Positions 37,745 through 49,332 of a stretch of DNA of 64,000 nucleotides are shown piece after piece. The notes below the pieces were generated by a model. That model did not search any database. It saw only the letters and a program-made list of their open reading frames with translations, and had not been told where the DNA came from. Within the stretch, counting starts at the first letter, position 1, and the number at the start of each line of letters is the position of its first letter. Source of the stretch: PFJX01 sp040757575. GTDB lineage: Bacteria; Pseudomonadota; Gammaproteobacteria; Burkholderiales; Thiobacillaceae. The DNA is taken from contig JBFLXA010000001.1 of NCBI GenBank assembly GCA_040757575.1, positions 62,001-126,000 of the forward strand, in the 5' to 3' direction. The translations under genes were made by a program, and so were the position numbers.

Positions 37745-39139
37745 TTAGGCCTCCGCGTGACCCTTGTGCAGAAGGAGCTGGCGCACCCCTTCCTCGTCCC
37801 AACCGGTCTGACTCACCTTGAGCAGCACGGCCTCTTCTTCCGCCAGCACGGTCACTGCCTCCACCCCGGAAAACACCACCAGATTGGCGGCCAGGGCCCG
37901 GGCTTCGACGTCCGAGAGGCGCCCCACGTGGAACATCTGGGTTTTCACCCGGGGGGGCGGAGCCATGCCCAGGGCCAGCACCAGCCAGATGCCCATGAGG
38001 GCGCCGCAGAACAGGAACACGGCGAAGAAGCCCTGATGCTGGGCCAGCCAGCCCCCCACCACGCCACCGAAGAAAAGCCCCAGGGCCTGGGAGGTGTTGT
38101 ACACCCCCATGGCCGTACCCTTGGCTTCAGGCGGTGCAATCTTGGAAATGAGGGAAGGCAGGGTGGCCTCCAGCACGTTGAAGGCCACGAAGTAGGCGAA
38201 CAGGGCCGCCACCAGGCCCCAGAAGGCCTCCATGCTCAGGGCCAGGCCCAGCTGGGCCCCCAGCATGAGGGCCACGGCCGCCACGAACACCTGTTTCAGG
38301 GCGCCCCGTTTTTCCCCATAGATGATGGCCGGCACCATCAGCACCAGGCTGCCCACCAGCACCGGCAGATACACCTGCCAGTGGTGCTGCACATCCAGGT
38401 TACCCGCCTGCACCAGGGCGAAGGGCACCACGGTGAACATGGCCATCTGGGCGGCATGCAGGGCGAAGATGCCCCAGTTGAGACGCAACAGTTCCCCCTG
38501 GCGCAGCACGTCCTTGAGCCGGGCGGGGTTGGCCTGGGCATCGGAATGGAAGGCGCTTTGGCCCGGGTTCGGGGTGACGTACTTCAATACCAGGATGGCC
38601 GCCAGGGACAGCACGCCGGTGAGGGCGAACATGCCCGGCACGCCGATGAATTTATAGATGGCCGGCCCCGCCGCCAGGGAAAAGGCGAAGGACAGGCCGA
38701 TGGTGCTGCCGATCAGGGCCATGGCCTGGGTGCGCTTTTCCTCCCGGGTCAGGTCCGCCAGCAGGGCCGACACCGCTGCCGACACCGCCCCGGCCCCCTG
38801 CAGGGCCCGGCCGACGAGGACCCCCATGAGGGTATCGGCATAGGCGGCCAGGAAGCTGCCCAGGGCAAAGACCAGCAGGCCGATGATGATCACCGGCTTG
38901 CGGCCGAATCGGTCCGAAGCCATGCCGAAGGGAATCATCAGCACCGCCTGGGTAAGGCCATAGATGCCCAGGGCCAGGCCCACCAGAGTGTGGTCTTCCC
39001 CTCCCGGCAGGGTTTTGGCATAGAGGGCGAACACCGGCAGGATCAGGAACATGCCCAGCATGCGCAGGCCATAGATGCTGGCCAGGGACCAGGCAGCCCG
39101 GCGTTCGGAGGGAAGCAGAGGATTGGAAGCGGAAGGCAC
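37745..39139 (-). CDS. MFS transporter, YajR-like with C-terminal ferredoxin-fold domain
   Basis: An MFS protein with 12 hydrophobic segments; GLTQAVLMIPFGMASDRFGRKPVI is the motif A loop. After the last helix comes a soluble domain of about 70 residues (VGRLSDVEARALAANLVVF... to the end), placed as the YAM domain of E. coli YajR. The start is unclear: GTG at 39139 gives VPSASNPLLPSERRAAWSL, reasonable for the family, while an ATG at 39217 overlaps the uvrA start codon on the other strand. The substrate is unknown. Confidence 0.8.
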   Translation of the reverse strand: MPSASNPLLPSERRAAWSLASIYGLRMLGMFLILPVFALYAKTLPGGEDHTLVGLALGIYGLTQAVLMIPFGMASDRFGRKPVIIIGLLVFALGSFLAAYADTLMGVLVGRALQGAGAVSAAVSALLADLTREEKRTQAMALIGSTIGLSFAFSLAAGPAIYKFIGVPGMFALTGVLSLAAILVLKYVTPNPGQSAFHSDAQANPARLKDVLRQGELLRLNWGIFALHAAQMAMFTVVPFALVQAGNLDVQHHWQVYLPVLVGSLVLMVPAIIYGEKRGALKQVFVAAVALMLGAQLGLALSMEAFWGLVAALFAYFVAFNVLEATLPSLISKIAPPEAKGTAMGVYNTSQALGLFFGGVVGGWLAQHQGFFAVFLFCGALMGIWLVLALGMAPPPRVKTQMFHVGRLSDVEARALAANLVVFSGVEAVTVLAEEEAVLLKVSQTGWDEEGVRQLLLHKGHAEA

Positions 39140-39215
39140 GGGAAAATGCGGTTGGGACGGATAGGGAAAGACCCGTAATATTAGCCGTTTCCTAATCGCA
39201 TCCCCGCCTCCCGTC

Positions 39216-42032
<2,817 letters not shown>

Positions 42033-42035
42033 CCC

Positions 42036-42893
42036 ATGACCCCCCAAGAACTCGTCAGTGAAGTCGAAAACCTGTTCAGCCTGCCGGACGTGGCCCTGCG
42101 TCTGAACGAACTGGTGAGCGACCCGGACACCACCAACAAGCAGATCGTCGACGTGCTGCAACTGGACGCCAGCCTGACGGCCACAGTGCTGCGGCTGGCC
42201 AACAGCGCCTGGTTCGGGCTGTCCAGCAAGGTGGACACCCTGTCCCGGGCCATCACCCTCATCGGCATGGGCGCCCTGCGTGATCTGGTATTGGCCGCCG
42301 CCTTCATCAAGCGCTTCCAGGGTATCCCCGGTGAGTTCGTCAACATGAAGACCTTCTGGGACAACAGCGTGGCCTGCGGCGTGGTGTCCCGCAACCTTTC
42401 CAAACGGGCCCGCCTGGCCACCAGTGAACAACTGTTCCTGGCCGGGCTGCTGCACAAGATCGGCCGCCTGGTGTTTTTCGTGGCCCGGCCCAACGCCTAC
42501 CGGGAAGTGCTTTCCCAAACCGAAAACGACAGCGAAGCCAGCCTCCTGGCCGCAGAAAAGCGCGTCTTCGGCTACACCCACGCCCAGGTAGGGGGTGCCC
42601 TGCTCAAGCGCTGGCAACTGCCGGCCCTGATGCAAAACGTGGTGGCCAACCAGTCCAACAGCGAGCAACTCACCGACTACCCCCGGGAGCGGGCCATCCT
42701 CCAGGTGGCAAGCGACATGGCCCACTTCCTCTCCCCCGACATCAAGCTGGGGCCGGGGGAAGTCCTCTACACCCCCGACTTCCCGGAAGTGGTCTGGATG
42801 GACCTGGGCCTGACGCCGGCGGACGTGACCGAAGTGGCGGACATTTCCCTGATCCAGACCTACGAGCTCATCGAGATCGTCAATCCCCGCTGA
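42036..42893 (+). CDS. HDOD domain protein
   Basis: A 285-residue protein in which residues about 20-210 form an HDOD domain: LPDVALRLNELVSDP, ADNSAWFG-like LRLANSAWFGLSSKVDTLSRAI, LFLAGLLHKIGRLVFF, and a following helical part. HDOD domains resemble HD phosphohydrolases but usually lack the catalytic residues and serve as signalling adaptors. It is three bases after uvrA and may be co-transcribed; a role in chemotaxis or DNA damage signalling is guesswork. Confidence 0.8.
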   Translation: MTPQELVSEVENLFSLPDVALRLNELVSDPDTTNKQIVDVLQLDASLTATVLRLANSAWFGLSSKVDTLSRAITLIGMGALRDLVLAAAFIKRFQGIPGEFVNMKTFWDNSVACGVVSRNLSKRARLATSEQLFLAGLLHKIGRLVFFVARPNAYREVLSQTENDSEASLLAAEKRVFGYTHAQVGGALLKRWQLPALMQNVVANQSNSEQLTDYPRERAILQVASDMAHFLSPDIKLGPGEVLYTPDFPEVVWMDLGLTPADVTEVADISLIQTYELIEIVNPR

Positions 42894-42941
42894 ATTGGGT
42901 AACCTCTTCCGCATTTCCATGTATTTCAACAGGATGCAGCC

Positions 42942-43511
<570 letters not shown>

Positions 43512-43519
43512 AACATCGT

Positions 43520-43568
43520 TCCCGCCCAGGCGGGAGCCCAATGTATGGATCCCCGCCTGGGCGGGGAT
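43520..43568. repeat. REP-like hairpin pair between trpG and trpD
   Basis: Two head-to-head palindromes: TCCCGCC-CA-GGCGGGA (43520-43535) and ATCCCCGCC-TG-GGCGGGGAT (43549-43568), with GAGCCCAATGTATGG between. The composition and flanking TGACG resemble the short extragenic palindromes common in betaproteobacteria. They end 22 bases before the trpD start. Confidence 0.75.
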
Positions 43569-43590
43569 GACGACTCCCAAGAGGCTTGCC

Positions 43591-44601
43591 ATGAACTACC
43601 CTGCCCTCCTCTCCCAGCTCATCGCCCGCCAGGATCTGCCCCGGGAGGACATGCTGGCCCTGATGCGCGCCATCATGACCGGCGAGCTCACCCCGGCCCA
43701 GATCGCCGGGGCCATCATCGCCCTGCGCTGCAAGGGTGAATCTGTCATCGAACTGGCCGCCGCCGCCACGGTGATGCGGGAGCTTTCCACCAGGGTACCC
43801 CTGGAAGGGGTGGAAAACCTGGTGGATACCTGCGGCACCGGTGGCGACGGGGCCCATACCTTCAACATTTCCACAGCCGCCGCCTTCGTGGCCGCTGCCG
43901 GCGGCGCCCGGGTGGCCAAGCACGGGGGCCGTTCCGTGTCCTCGAAATCCGGTAGTGCGGATGTCCTGGAGGCCCTGGGGGTGAACGTCAACCTGCCCCC
44001 CGAGAAGGTTGCCGAAGCGGTCCGGACCCTTGGGGTGGGCTTCATGTTCGCCCCCAACCACCACAGCGCCATGAAACATGCGGCGCCCGTGCGCCGGGAA
44101 CTGGGGGTGCGCACCCTGTTCAACCTGCTGGGCCCCATGACCAACCCGGCCGGCGCCCCCAACCAGGTGATGGGCGTGTTCTCCCGGGATCTCACCCGGC
44201 TGCTGGCGGAAGTGCTGCGGGAGTTGGGCAGCCGCCACGTGCTGGTGGTGCACTCCGCCGACGGAATGGACGAGCTATCCCTGGCGGGAGACTCCTACGT
44301 GGCGGAACTGAAGGACGGCCAGATCCGCGAGTACACCGTGAACCCGACCCAGTTCAGTCTGGCCACCATCCCTTCCAGCACCTTCACCGTGTCCGGTGTG
44401 GAAGACTCCATGGCACGCCTGAAGCAGGCCCTGGCCGGCCCGGCCTGTGGGGAACAGGACATCGTCGCCCTCAATGCCGGTGCTGCCCTGTACGTATCCG
44501 GTGTCGCCAGCAGCCTGACGGAAGGGGTGCAGCAGGCCCGGGCAGCCATCCGTTCGGGCGCCGCCCTGGACAAGCTGCAAGGGCTCACCCGGTTCAACTG
44601 A
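43591..44601 (+). CDS. trpD: anthranilate phosphoribosyltransferase
   Basis: From the ATG at 43591 (AAGAGG upstream) this is 336 residues, the family length. VDTCGTGGDGAHTFNIST is the PRPP-binding glycine loop and KHGGRSVSSKSGSADVLEALG the second substrate motif. It joins anthranilate to PRPP in tryptophan synthesis. The expected trpC is not the next gene; an unrelated binding protein follows. Confidence 0.95.
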   Translation: MNYPALLSQLIARQDLPREDMLALMRAIMTGELTPAQIAGAIIALRCKGESVIELAAAATVMRELSTRVPLEGVENLVDTCGTGGDGAHTFNISTAAAFVAAAGGARVAKHGGRSVSSKSGSADVLEALGVNVNLPPEKVAEAVRTLGVGFMFAPNHHSAMKHAAPVRRELGVRTLFNLLGPMTNPAGAPNQVMGVFSRDLTRLLAEVLRELGSRHVLVVHSADGMDELSLAGDSYVAELKDGQIREYTVNPTQFSLATIPSSTFTVSGVEDSMARLKQALAGPACGEQDIVALNAGAALYVSGVASSLTEGVQQARAAIRSGAALDKLQGLTRFN

Positions 44602-44672
44602 CACCCCTCCGGACGTAAAGCTCAAGTTTCACGCTCCCGGACCGTTAGTACATGGGACCCATCGGATCTGCC

Positions 44673-45623
44673 ATGCGCCGCGACTTCCTGAAACGCCTGT
44701 CTACCCTTCCCCTGGCCCTGGCCGGCGTACAAGGCCTCTCCGGCTGCATCCCCGGGCCTTCCCCGCTGCTTCGGGTGGGCACCAATGTCTGGGTGGGCTA
44801 CGAACCCCTCTACCTGGCCCGGGCTCTGGGCCATTACGACCCCGGCAATATCCGTCTGGTGGAACACACTTCCGCCACCAACGTCATGCGGGCCCTGCTG
44901 GACGGCGACCTGGAGGCCGCCGGCGTGACCCTGGACGAAGCCCTGACCTTGATCAGCCAGGGCCTGGCCTTGAAGGTGGTGCTGGTATTCAACTTCTCGG
45001 CCGGTGCCGACGCGTTGGTGACTCGGCCCGGCATCGAAACCCTGGCCGATCTGAAAGGCAAACGCATCGCCGTGGAATCTGGGGCCGTAGGCGCCGTCAT
45101 GCTGTCCGCTCTGCTGGAGGCTGCTCATCTCGACCTGGCGGACATCACCCGGGTAGCCATCACCGCAAACGAGCAGGTATCCAGCTACCGTTCCGGCCAG
45201 GTGGATGCGGTGATCGCCTTCGAGCCCCATGTCAGCCAGCTACGCCGTGAGGGCGGCCGGGTGCTGTTCGACAGCCGGGCCATCCCCAACCGCATCATGG
45301 ACGTGCTGGTAGTGAGGGCGGATGCCCTGCCCCAGCATGAAGATAACCTGCGGGATCTCCTGAACGGCTATCTGGCCGCCCTGTTTCATATCCACAGCAC
45401 ACCGGAAGATGCCCATAAGCTCATGGCCCGGCGGTTGGGCGAAGACGTCCCGGGCCAGCGGGCCGGCATCCACCAGCCGGATCTGGCTGAAAACCAGGCC
45501 CTGCTGTCGCACATGGACCAGTTGTCCCAGAACCTGGCGGACTTCATGGCCCTGAGCCAGCTTCTGCCCGGCCGTCTCACCACCCGGGGCCTGGCGGACA
45601 ACAGTTACCTGCCCGCGTCATGA
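44673..45623 (+). CDS. orphan ABC-type substrate-binding lipoprotein
   Basis: From the ATG at 44673 this is 316 residues (an upstream ATG at 44652 adds seven). MRRDFLKRLSTLPLALAGVQ followed by LSGC gives a lipoprotein signal with the lipobox Cys near residue 27. RVGTNVWVGYEPLYLARAL and LEAAGVTLDEALTLISQGL identify the NMT1/SsuA-type binding fold (nitrate/taurine/sulfonate or thiamine precursor class). No permease or ATPase gene is nearby; instead the stop overlaps the start of a hybrid sensor kinase (ATGA), so it may act as the periplasmic sensor for it. Confidence 0.85.
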   Translation: MRRDFLKRLSTLPLALAGVQGLSGCIPGPSPLLRVGTNVWVGYEPLYLARALGHYDPGNIRLVEHTSATNVMRALLDGDLEAAGVTLDEALTLISQGLALKVVLVFNFSAGADALVTRPGIETLADLKGKRIAVESGAVGAVMLSALLEAAHLDLADITRVAITANEQVSSYRSGQVDAVIAFEPHVSQLRREGGRVLFDSRAIPNRIMDVLVVRADALPQHEDNLRDLLNGYLAALFHIHSTPEDAHKLMARRLGEDVPGQRAGIHQPDLAENQALLSHMDQLSQNLADFMALSQLLPGRLTTRGLADNSYLPAS

Positions 45624-48406
45624 ACGTGACACACCTTTCCCTCAGACATTGGCTGCCTCTTAGCGTTTTGCTGGCTTTCGGCCTGGTCCTGGGCGCCCTG
45701 AGCGGGTTGCAGTTGTCGGATTTCCGGGAGCAGGCCCGGCGGGATGCGCAAACCCGGGTGAGTATCCAGGGGCGTGCCCTGCAATACCATCTGGAGGAGG
45801 AGATCAGGCTGGGCGGGCTGGAGCACATCCAGAACGCTTTCAGCCTCCTGGCCACCATACCCGAAGTGACGGCCGGGGCCCTGGTGAGCAGCGAAGGCGT
45901 GATCCTGGCCGGCAACCGCATGGAATGGCGCCAGGAACCCGGCAACCAGCTCCAGGATTTTTCGCCCCAGGATTTCCGCACCACCCGGGAAACCAACCGC
46001 ACGGTCAACCGCTGGCTCGACAAGGACCGCACGCTCACCTACTACCTGCCTGTCAGCCTGCCCAGTCAGGACCAGTTGCGCCCCACCGTGGGGGTGCTCT
46101 ACATCCGTTACGACAACGGCCCCGTGCTGGACCATGCCGCCGCCCAAGCCCTGAATCGTTTCCTCATCACCCTGGCGGCCAGCCTGTCCGTCCTGGGGCT
46201 GCTCATGTGGCGTATCCACAAACGTCTGCTCCGTCCCCTGCAACACCTGGACAGCGCCCTGCGCACCTTTGGCGCCGGCCAGCACCATACCCGGCTACCC
46301 GTGCCGGATGACCTGGACCTGGCTCGTCTTGCCCGGGCCTTCAACGACATGGCCGACCATCAGCAGCAATTGCTGGACGAGCTCACCCGCAGCCAACAGA
46401 ACCTCTCTGCCACACTGGATTCCATCGGCGATGCGGTCATCGTCACCGATGCCCAGGGATGCATCACCCGCATGAATGCAGTAGCCGAGGCCCTCACCGC
46501 CTGGTCCCTGGAAGACGCCCACGGGCGCCCCATCGAAATGATCATGATGCTGGTGGACAACCGGGGTTCCCCCTTGGTCCCCATGCCCGTGCGGCAGGTG
46601 CTGGAAAGCGGCCAGGTCATGCATCTGGCCAATCACACCAAACTGGTCCGCCGGGACGGCAGCGAAGTCCATATCGCAGACAGCGCCGCCCCCATCCGGG
46701 GCCGGGACGGCGCCATCAGCGGCGTGATCATGGTCTGCCGGGACGTGAATCAGGAATACGCCCTGCGGGAATCCCTGCGGGAACGGGAAGCCATCTATCG
46801 CCTGATGACGGAACAGACCACCAGCTTCGACTACTGGCAGGACCCGGAAGGCCATTACCGCTATATCTCCCCCACCTGCGAGCAAATCACCGGCTACAGC
46901 GCGGAGGCCTTCGCCAGCGAGCCGGATTTCATCGCCCGGATCGCTCACCCGGACGACCAGGCGCTGCTGCATCGGCATGGCGAAGAAACCCGCCATCCCG
47001 GCCTGCCCCAGCATTCCATGGAATTCCGCATCATCAACCGCCAGGGCCAGGTACGCTGGCTGCATCATTTGTGCCAGGACGTCTTTGCCGACGACGGCAC
47101 CTGGCTGGGTCGCCGCTCCTCCAACCTCGACATCACGGACCACAAGGCCGACCAGGAGGCCCTGGCCCGCCAGGCCAGTGAACTCCAGGCCCTGGTGGAC
47201 AAGCGTACCCAGCAGCTCATGCGCTCCAACAATGCCCTGATGGAAGCCTCCCGGGCCAAGGACGAATTCCTGGCGGCCATGAGCCACGAACTGCGCACCC
47301 CCCTGACGGCCATCCTGGGCCTGACGGAATTGCTGCGGGAGCCCAGCCTGGGCAGCCTGAGCCCCAAGCAAGGCCGCTACGTGCGCCAGATCGAAGACAG
47401 CGGCCACCATCTCCTGGAACTCATTAACGACATCCTGGACGTGGCCAAGATCGAGGCCGGCAAGCTCACCCTGGAGGCCGGAGAAGTCCAGGTGTCCAAG
47501 GTGGTGGAATCCAGTCTGACCATGGTGCGGGAAGCCGCCCGGGCCAAGAACCTGCGCCTTACCCTGGCGGAAGACGGCCGCGTGGCCCGCCTGCGGGGCG
47601 ACGCCCGGCGTATCCGCCAGGCCCTGGTCAACCTGCTTTCCAACGCCATCAAATTCACCCCGGAAGGCGGCCAGATCGGCCTGGAAGTCATGGGGGACGA
47701 CCACGACAAGATTGCCCGGTTCACCGTCTGGGACACGGGCATCGGCATCTCCCTGGAAGACCAGGCCCGCCTGTTCCACCCATTCACTCAGGTAGACAGC
47801 AGCCTGGGCCGGGAATACAACGGAACCGGTCTGGGGCTGGTGCTGGTGAAAAGCATGATCGAACTGCATCACGGTCAGATATTCGTCCAGTCCGAGCCTG
47901 GCCGGGGCAGCCGCTTCAGTTTCACCCTGCCCTGGGACCCGGACGAGCATTGGGAAAGCACCGAGGCCGCCCCCCAGCCCGCCTCCCGGGAAGACAACCC
48001 GGCATTGTCTGGTCCGGCTGGATCAATCCACCGGGTACTGCTGGTGGACGACAACGAGGTGAACCGGGAAATGGCCCGTGAATTCCTGGAAATCGGCGGC
48101 TATATGGTCATCACCGCCGAAGACGGCAAGCAGGCCCTGGAAGCCCTGCAACGGGACCCTCTGCCCGAGCTGGTGCTGCTGGATGTGCAGATGCCCGTCC
48201 TGGACGGCCCTGCCACCCTGGCCGCCCTGCGGCAGAACCCCCGCACCGCCCGCCTGCCCGTGGTGGCCCTCACCGCCCTGGCCATGAGCGGCGATCGGGA
48301 ACGCCTCCTGGAACAAGGCTTTGACGCCTACCTGGCAAAACCCTATCAGATCGACGCCCTGCTCCAGGTGGTCACGGAAACCCTGGAGAAAGCGCCCCGG
48401 CCATGA
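45620..48406 (+). CDS. membrane-bound hybrid histidine kinase with PAS domains
   Basis: A 928-residue protein. Two membrane helices (about residues 11-30 and 175-197) flank a periplasmic part; a HAMP-like linker follows. Two PAS domains occupy about 255-370 and 385-510. HisKA has AAMSHELRTPL with phosphorylated His556; HATPase has NLLSNAIKFTPEGG, DTGIGIS and GTGLGLVLVK. A C-terminal receiver (VLLVDDNEVNREM, LLDVQMPVLDG) has phosphoacceptor Asp855. No output gene is adjacent. It is coupled to the binding protein upstream and to a SemiSWEET downstream by ATGA overlaps. Confidence 0.92.
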   Translation: MNVTHLSLRHWLPLSVLLAFGLVLGALSGLQLSDFREQARRDAQTRVSIQGRALQYHLEEEIRLGGLEHIQNAFSLLATIPEVTAGALVSSEGVILAGNRMEWRQEPGNQLQDFSPQDFRTTRETNRTVNRWLDKDRTLTYYLPVSLPSQDQLRPTVGVLYIRYDNGPVLDHAAAQALNRFLITLAASLSVLGLLMWRIHKRLLRPLQHLDSALRTFGAGQHHTRLPVPDDLDLARLARAFNDMADHQQQLLDELTRSQQNLSATLDSIGDAVIVTDAQGCITRMNAVAEALTAWSLEDAHGRPIEMIMMLVDNRGSPLVPMPVRQVLESGQVMHLANHTKLVRRDGSEVHIADSAAPIRGRDGAISGVIMVCRDVNQEYALRESLREREAIYRLMTEQTTSFDYWQDPEGHYRYISPTCEQITGYSAEAFASEPDFIARIAHPDDQALLHRHGEETRHPGLPQHSMEFRIINRQGQVRWLHHLCQDVFADDGTWLGRRSSNLDITDHKADQEALARQASELQALVDKRTQQLMRSNNALMEASRAKDEFLAAMSHELRTPLTAILGLTELLREPSLGSLSPKQGRYVRQIEDSGHHLLELINDILDVAKIEAGKLTLEAGEVQVSKVVESSLTMVREAARAKNLRLTLAEDGRVARLRGDARRIRQALVNLLSNAIKFTPEGGQIGLEVMGDDHDKIARFTVWDTGIGISLEDQARLFHPFTQVDSSLGREYNGTGLGLVLVKSMIELHHGQIFVQSEPGRGSRFSFTLPWDPDEHWESTEAAPQPASREDNPALSGPAGSIHRVLLVDDNEVNREMAREFLEIGGYMVITAEDGKQALEALQRDPLPELVLLDVQMPVLDGPATLAALRQNPRTARLPVVALTALAMSGDRERLLEQGFDAYLAKPYQIDALLQVVTETLEKAPRP

Positions 48407-48687
48407 ACGTCATTCCCGCTCACTGGCTGGACCTGCTGGGCTATGGCGCCGCCGCCCTCACTACCGCCTCCTTCGTGCCCCAGGCCCTGCATTCCTGGCG
48501 CAGCCGGGACCTGTCAGGTGTCTCCCTGTCCATGTACAGCCTGTTCACCCTGGGTGTGGGCCTGTGGATGCTCTACGGTATCGCCCTGGGCAGCTGGCCC
48601 ATCATTCTCGCCAACGGCATCACCCTGGCCCTGGCGGGCATGGTGCTGGGGCTCAAGCTCCGGCACGGCAAGGACGGCACCCCGTAA
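48403..48687 (+). CDS. SemiSWEET-family small transporter
   Basis: A 94-residue protein with three membrane helices: LLGYGAAALTTASFVPQALH, SLYMYSLFTLGVGLW-like, and GITLALAGMVLGLKL. FVPQ is the PQ-loop motif of helix 1. SemiSWEETs dimerise to pass sugars by facilitated diffusion. It overlaps the hybrid kinase stop by ATGA, so it is part of that unit. Confidence 0.85.
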   Translation: MNVIPAHWLDLLGYGAAALTTASFVPQALHSWRSRDLSGVSLSMYSLFTLGVGLWMLYGIALGSWPIILANGITLALAGMVLGLKLRHGKDGTP

Positions 48688-48726
48688 GCTCAGCCCCGGT
48701 CGCGCTGCGCGTCTCTGGGCTTACCG

Positions 48727-49332
48727 CTATGGGCTAAAGGACTCCCAGGACAAGCCGGGGTAACCTCTAAAGGTCTCCGCTGCCAGAGGCCAGTCCAGGC
48801 TGACCCAGGCGCAATTGGCCACCGGTGCCGCCAGCGACCTCAAGGCCTCCACACCCGCCACCGCCCGGGCGGCCTGGATGGGGTTTTCGTGGGAGACGGC
48901 CAGGATCCGGGCCGCCGGGTGGGCCTGGGCCACGGCGTCCATGAAGGTCTTTACCCGCGCCATCTGCTCCAGAAAGCTTTCGCCCCCGGGCGGCCGGATG
49001 TGCACCGGGTCCGGCCGCACCAGGCCGTTGAAGGCTTCCACCGGCTGGCCATCCAGGCCGGAACGCCGCTCGTTGATGCGGGCATCCACCTGCATGGGGC
49101 AGCGAACATTCGCTGGCCAGACAGCCATGAGTTCCCTGGCTGTTTCCTGGGTGCGCTGAAACTGGGAGACATATACCGCCTCGAACCCCATGGCCGCCAG
49201 GGCCGCACCCGCCTGCCGGGCCTGATCCCGGCCTTTTTGGGTCAGGGGCCAAGCCCGCGCCGGGTTGTCGTTGATGACGCCGGCCACATTGGCGCCGCTT
49301 TCCCCGTGCCGCAGGAAGACGATGCGGGTCAT
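48727..49332 (-). CDS. histidine phosphatase family protein
   Basis: A 201-residue protein. MTRIVFLRHGESGANVAGV holds the catalytic RHG motif, and a second His lies in ILAVSHENPIQAAR. Members include phosphoglycerate mutase-like phosphatases, SixA and alpha-ribazole phosphatase. It overlaps the stop of the sigma-54 activator by four bases (ATGA), so the two are co-translated. A link with persulfide sensing is not known. Confidence 0.85.
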   Translation of the reverse strand: MTRIVFLRHGESGANVAGVINDNPARAWPLTQKGRDQARQAGAALAAMGFEAVYVSQFQRTQETARELMAVWPANVRCPMQVDARINERRSGLDGQPVEAFNGLVRPDPVHIRPPGGESFLEQMARVKTFMDAVAQAHPAARILAVSHENPIQAARAVAGVEALRSLAAPVANCAWVSLDWPLAAETFRGYPGLSWESFSP

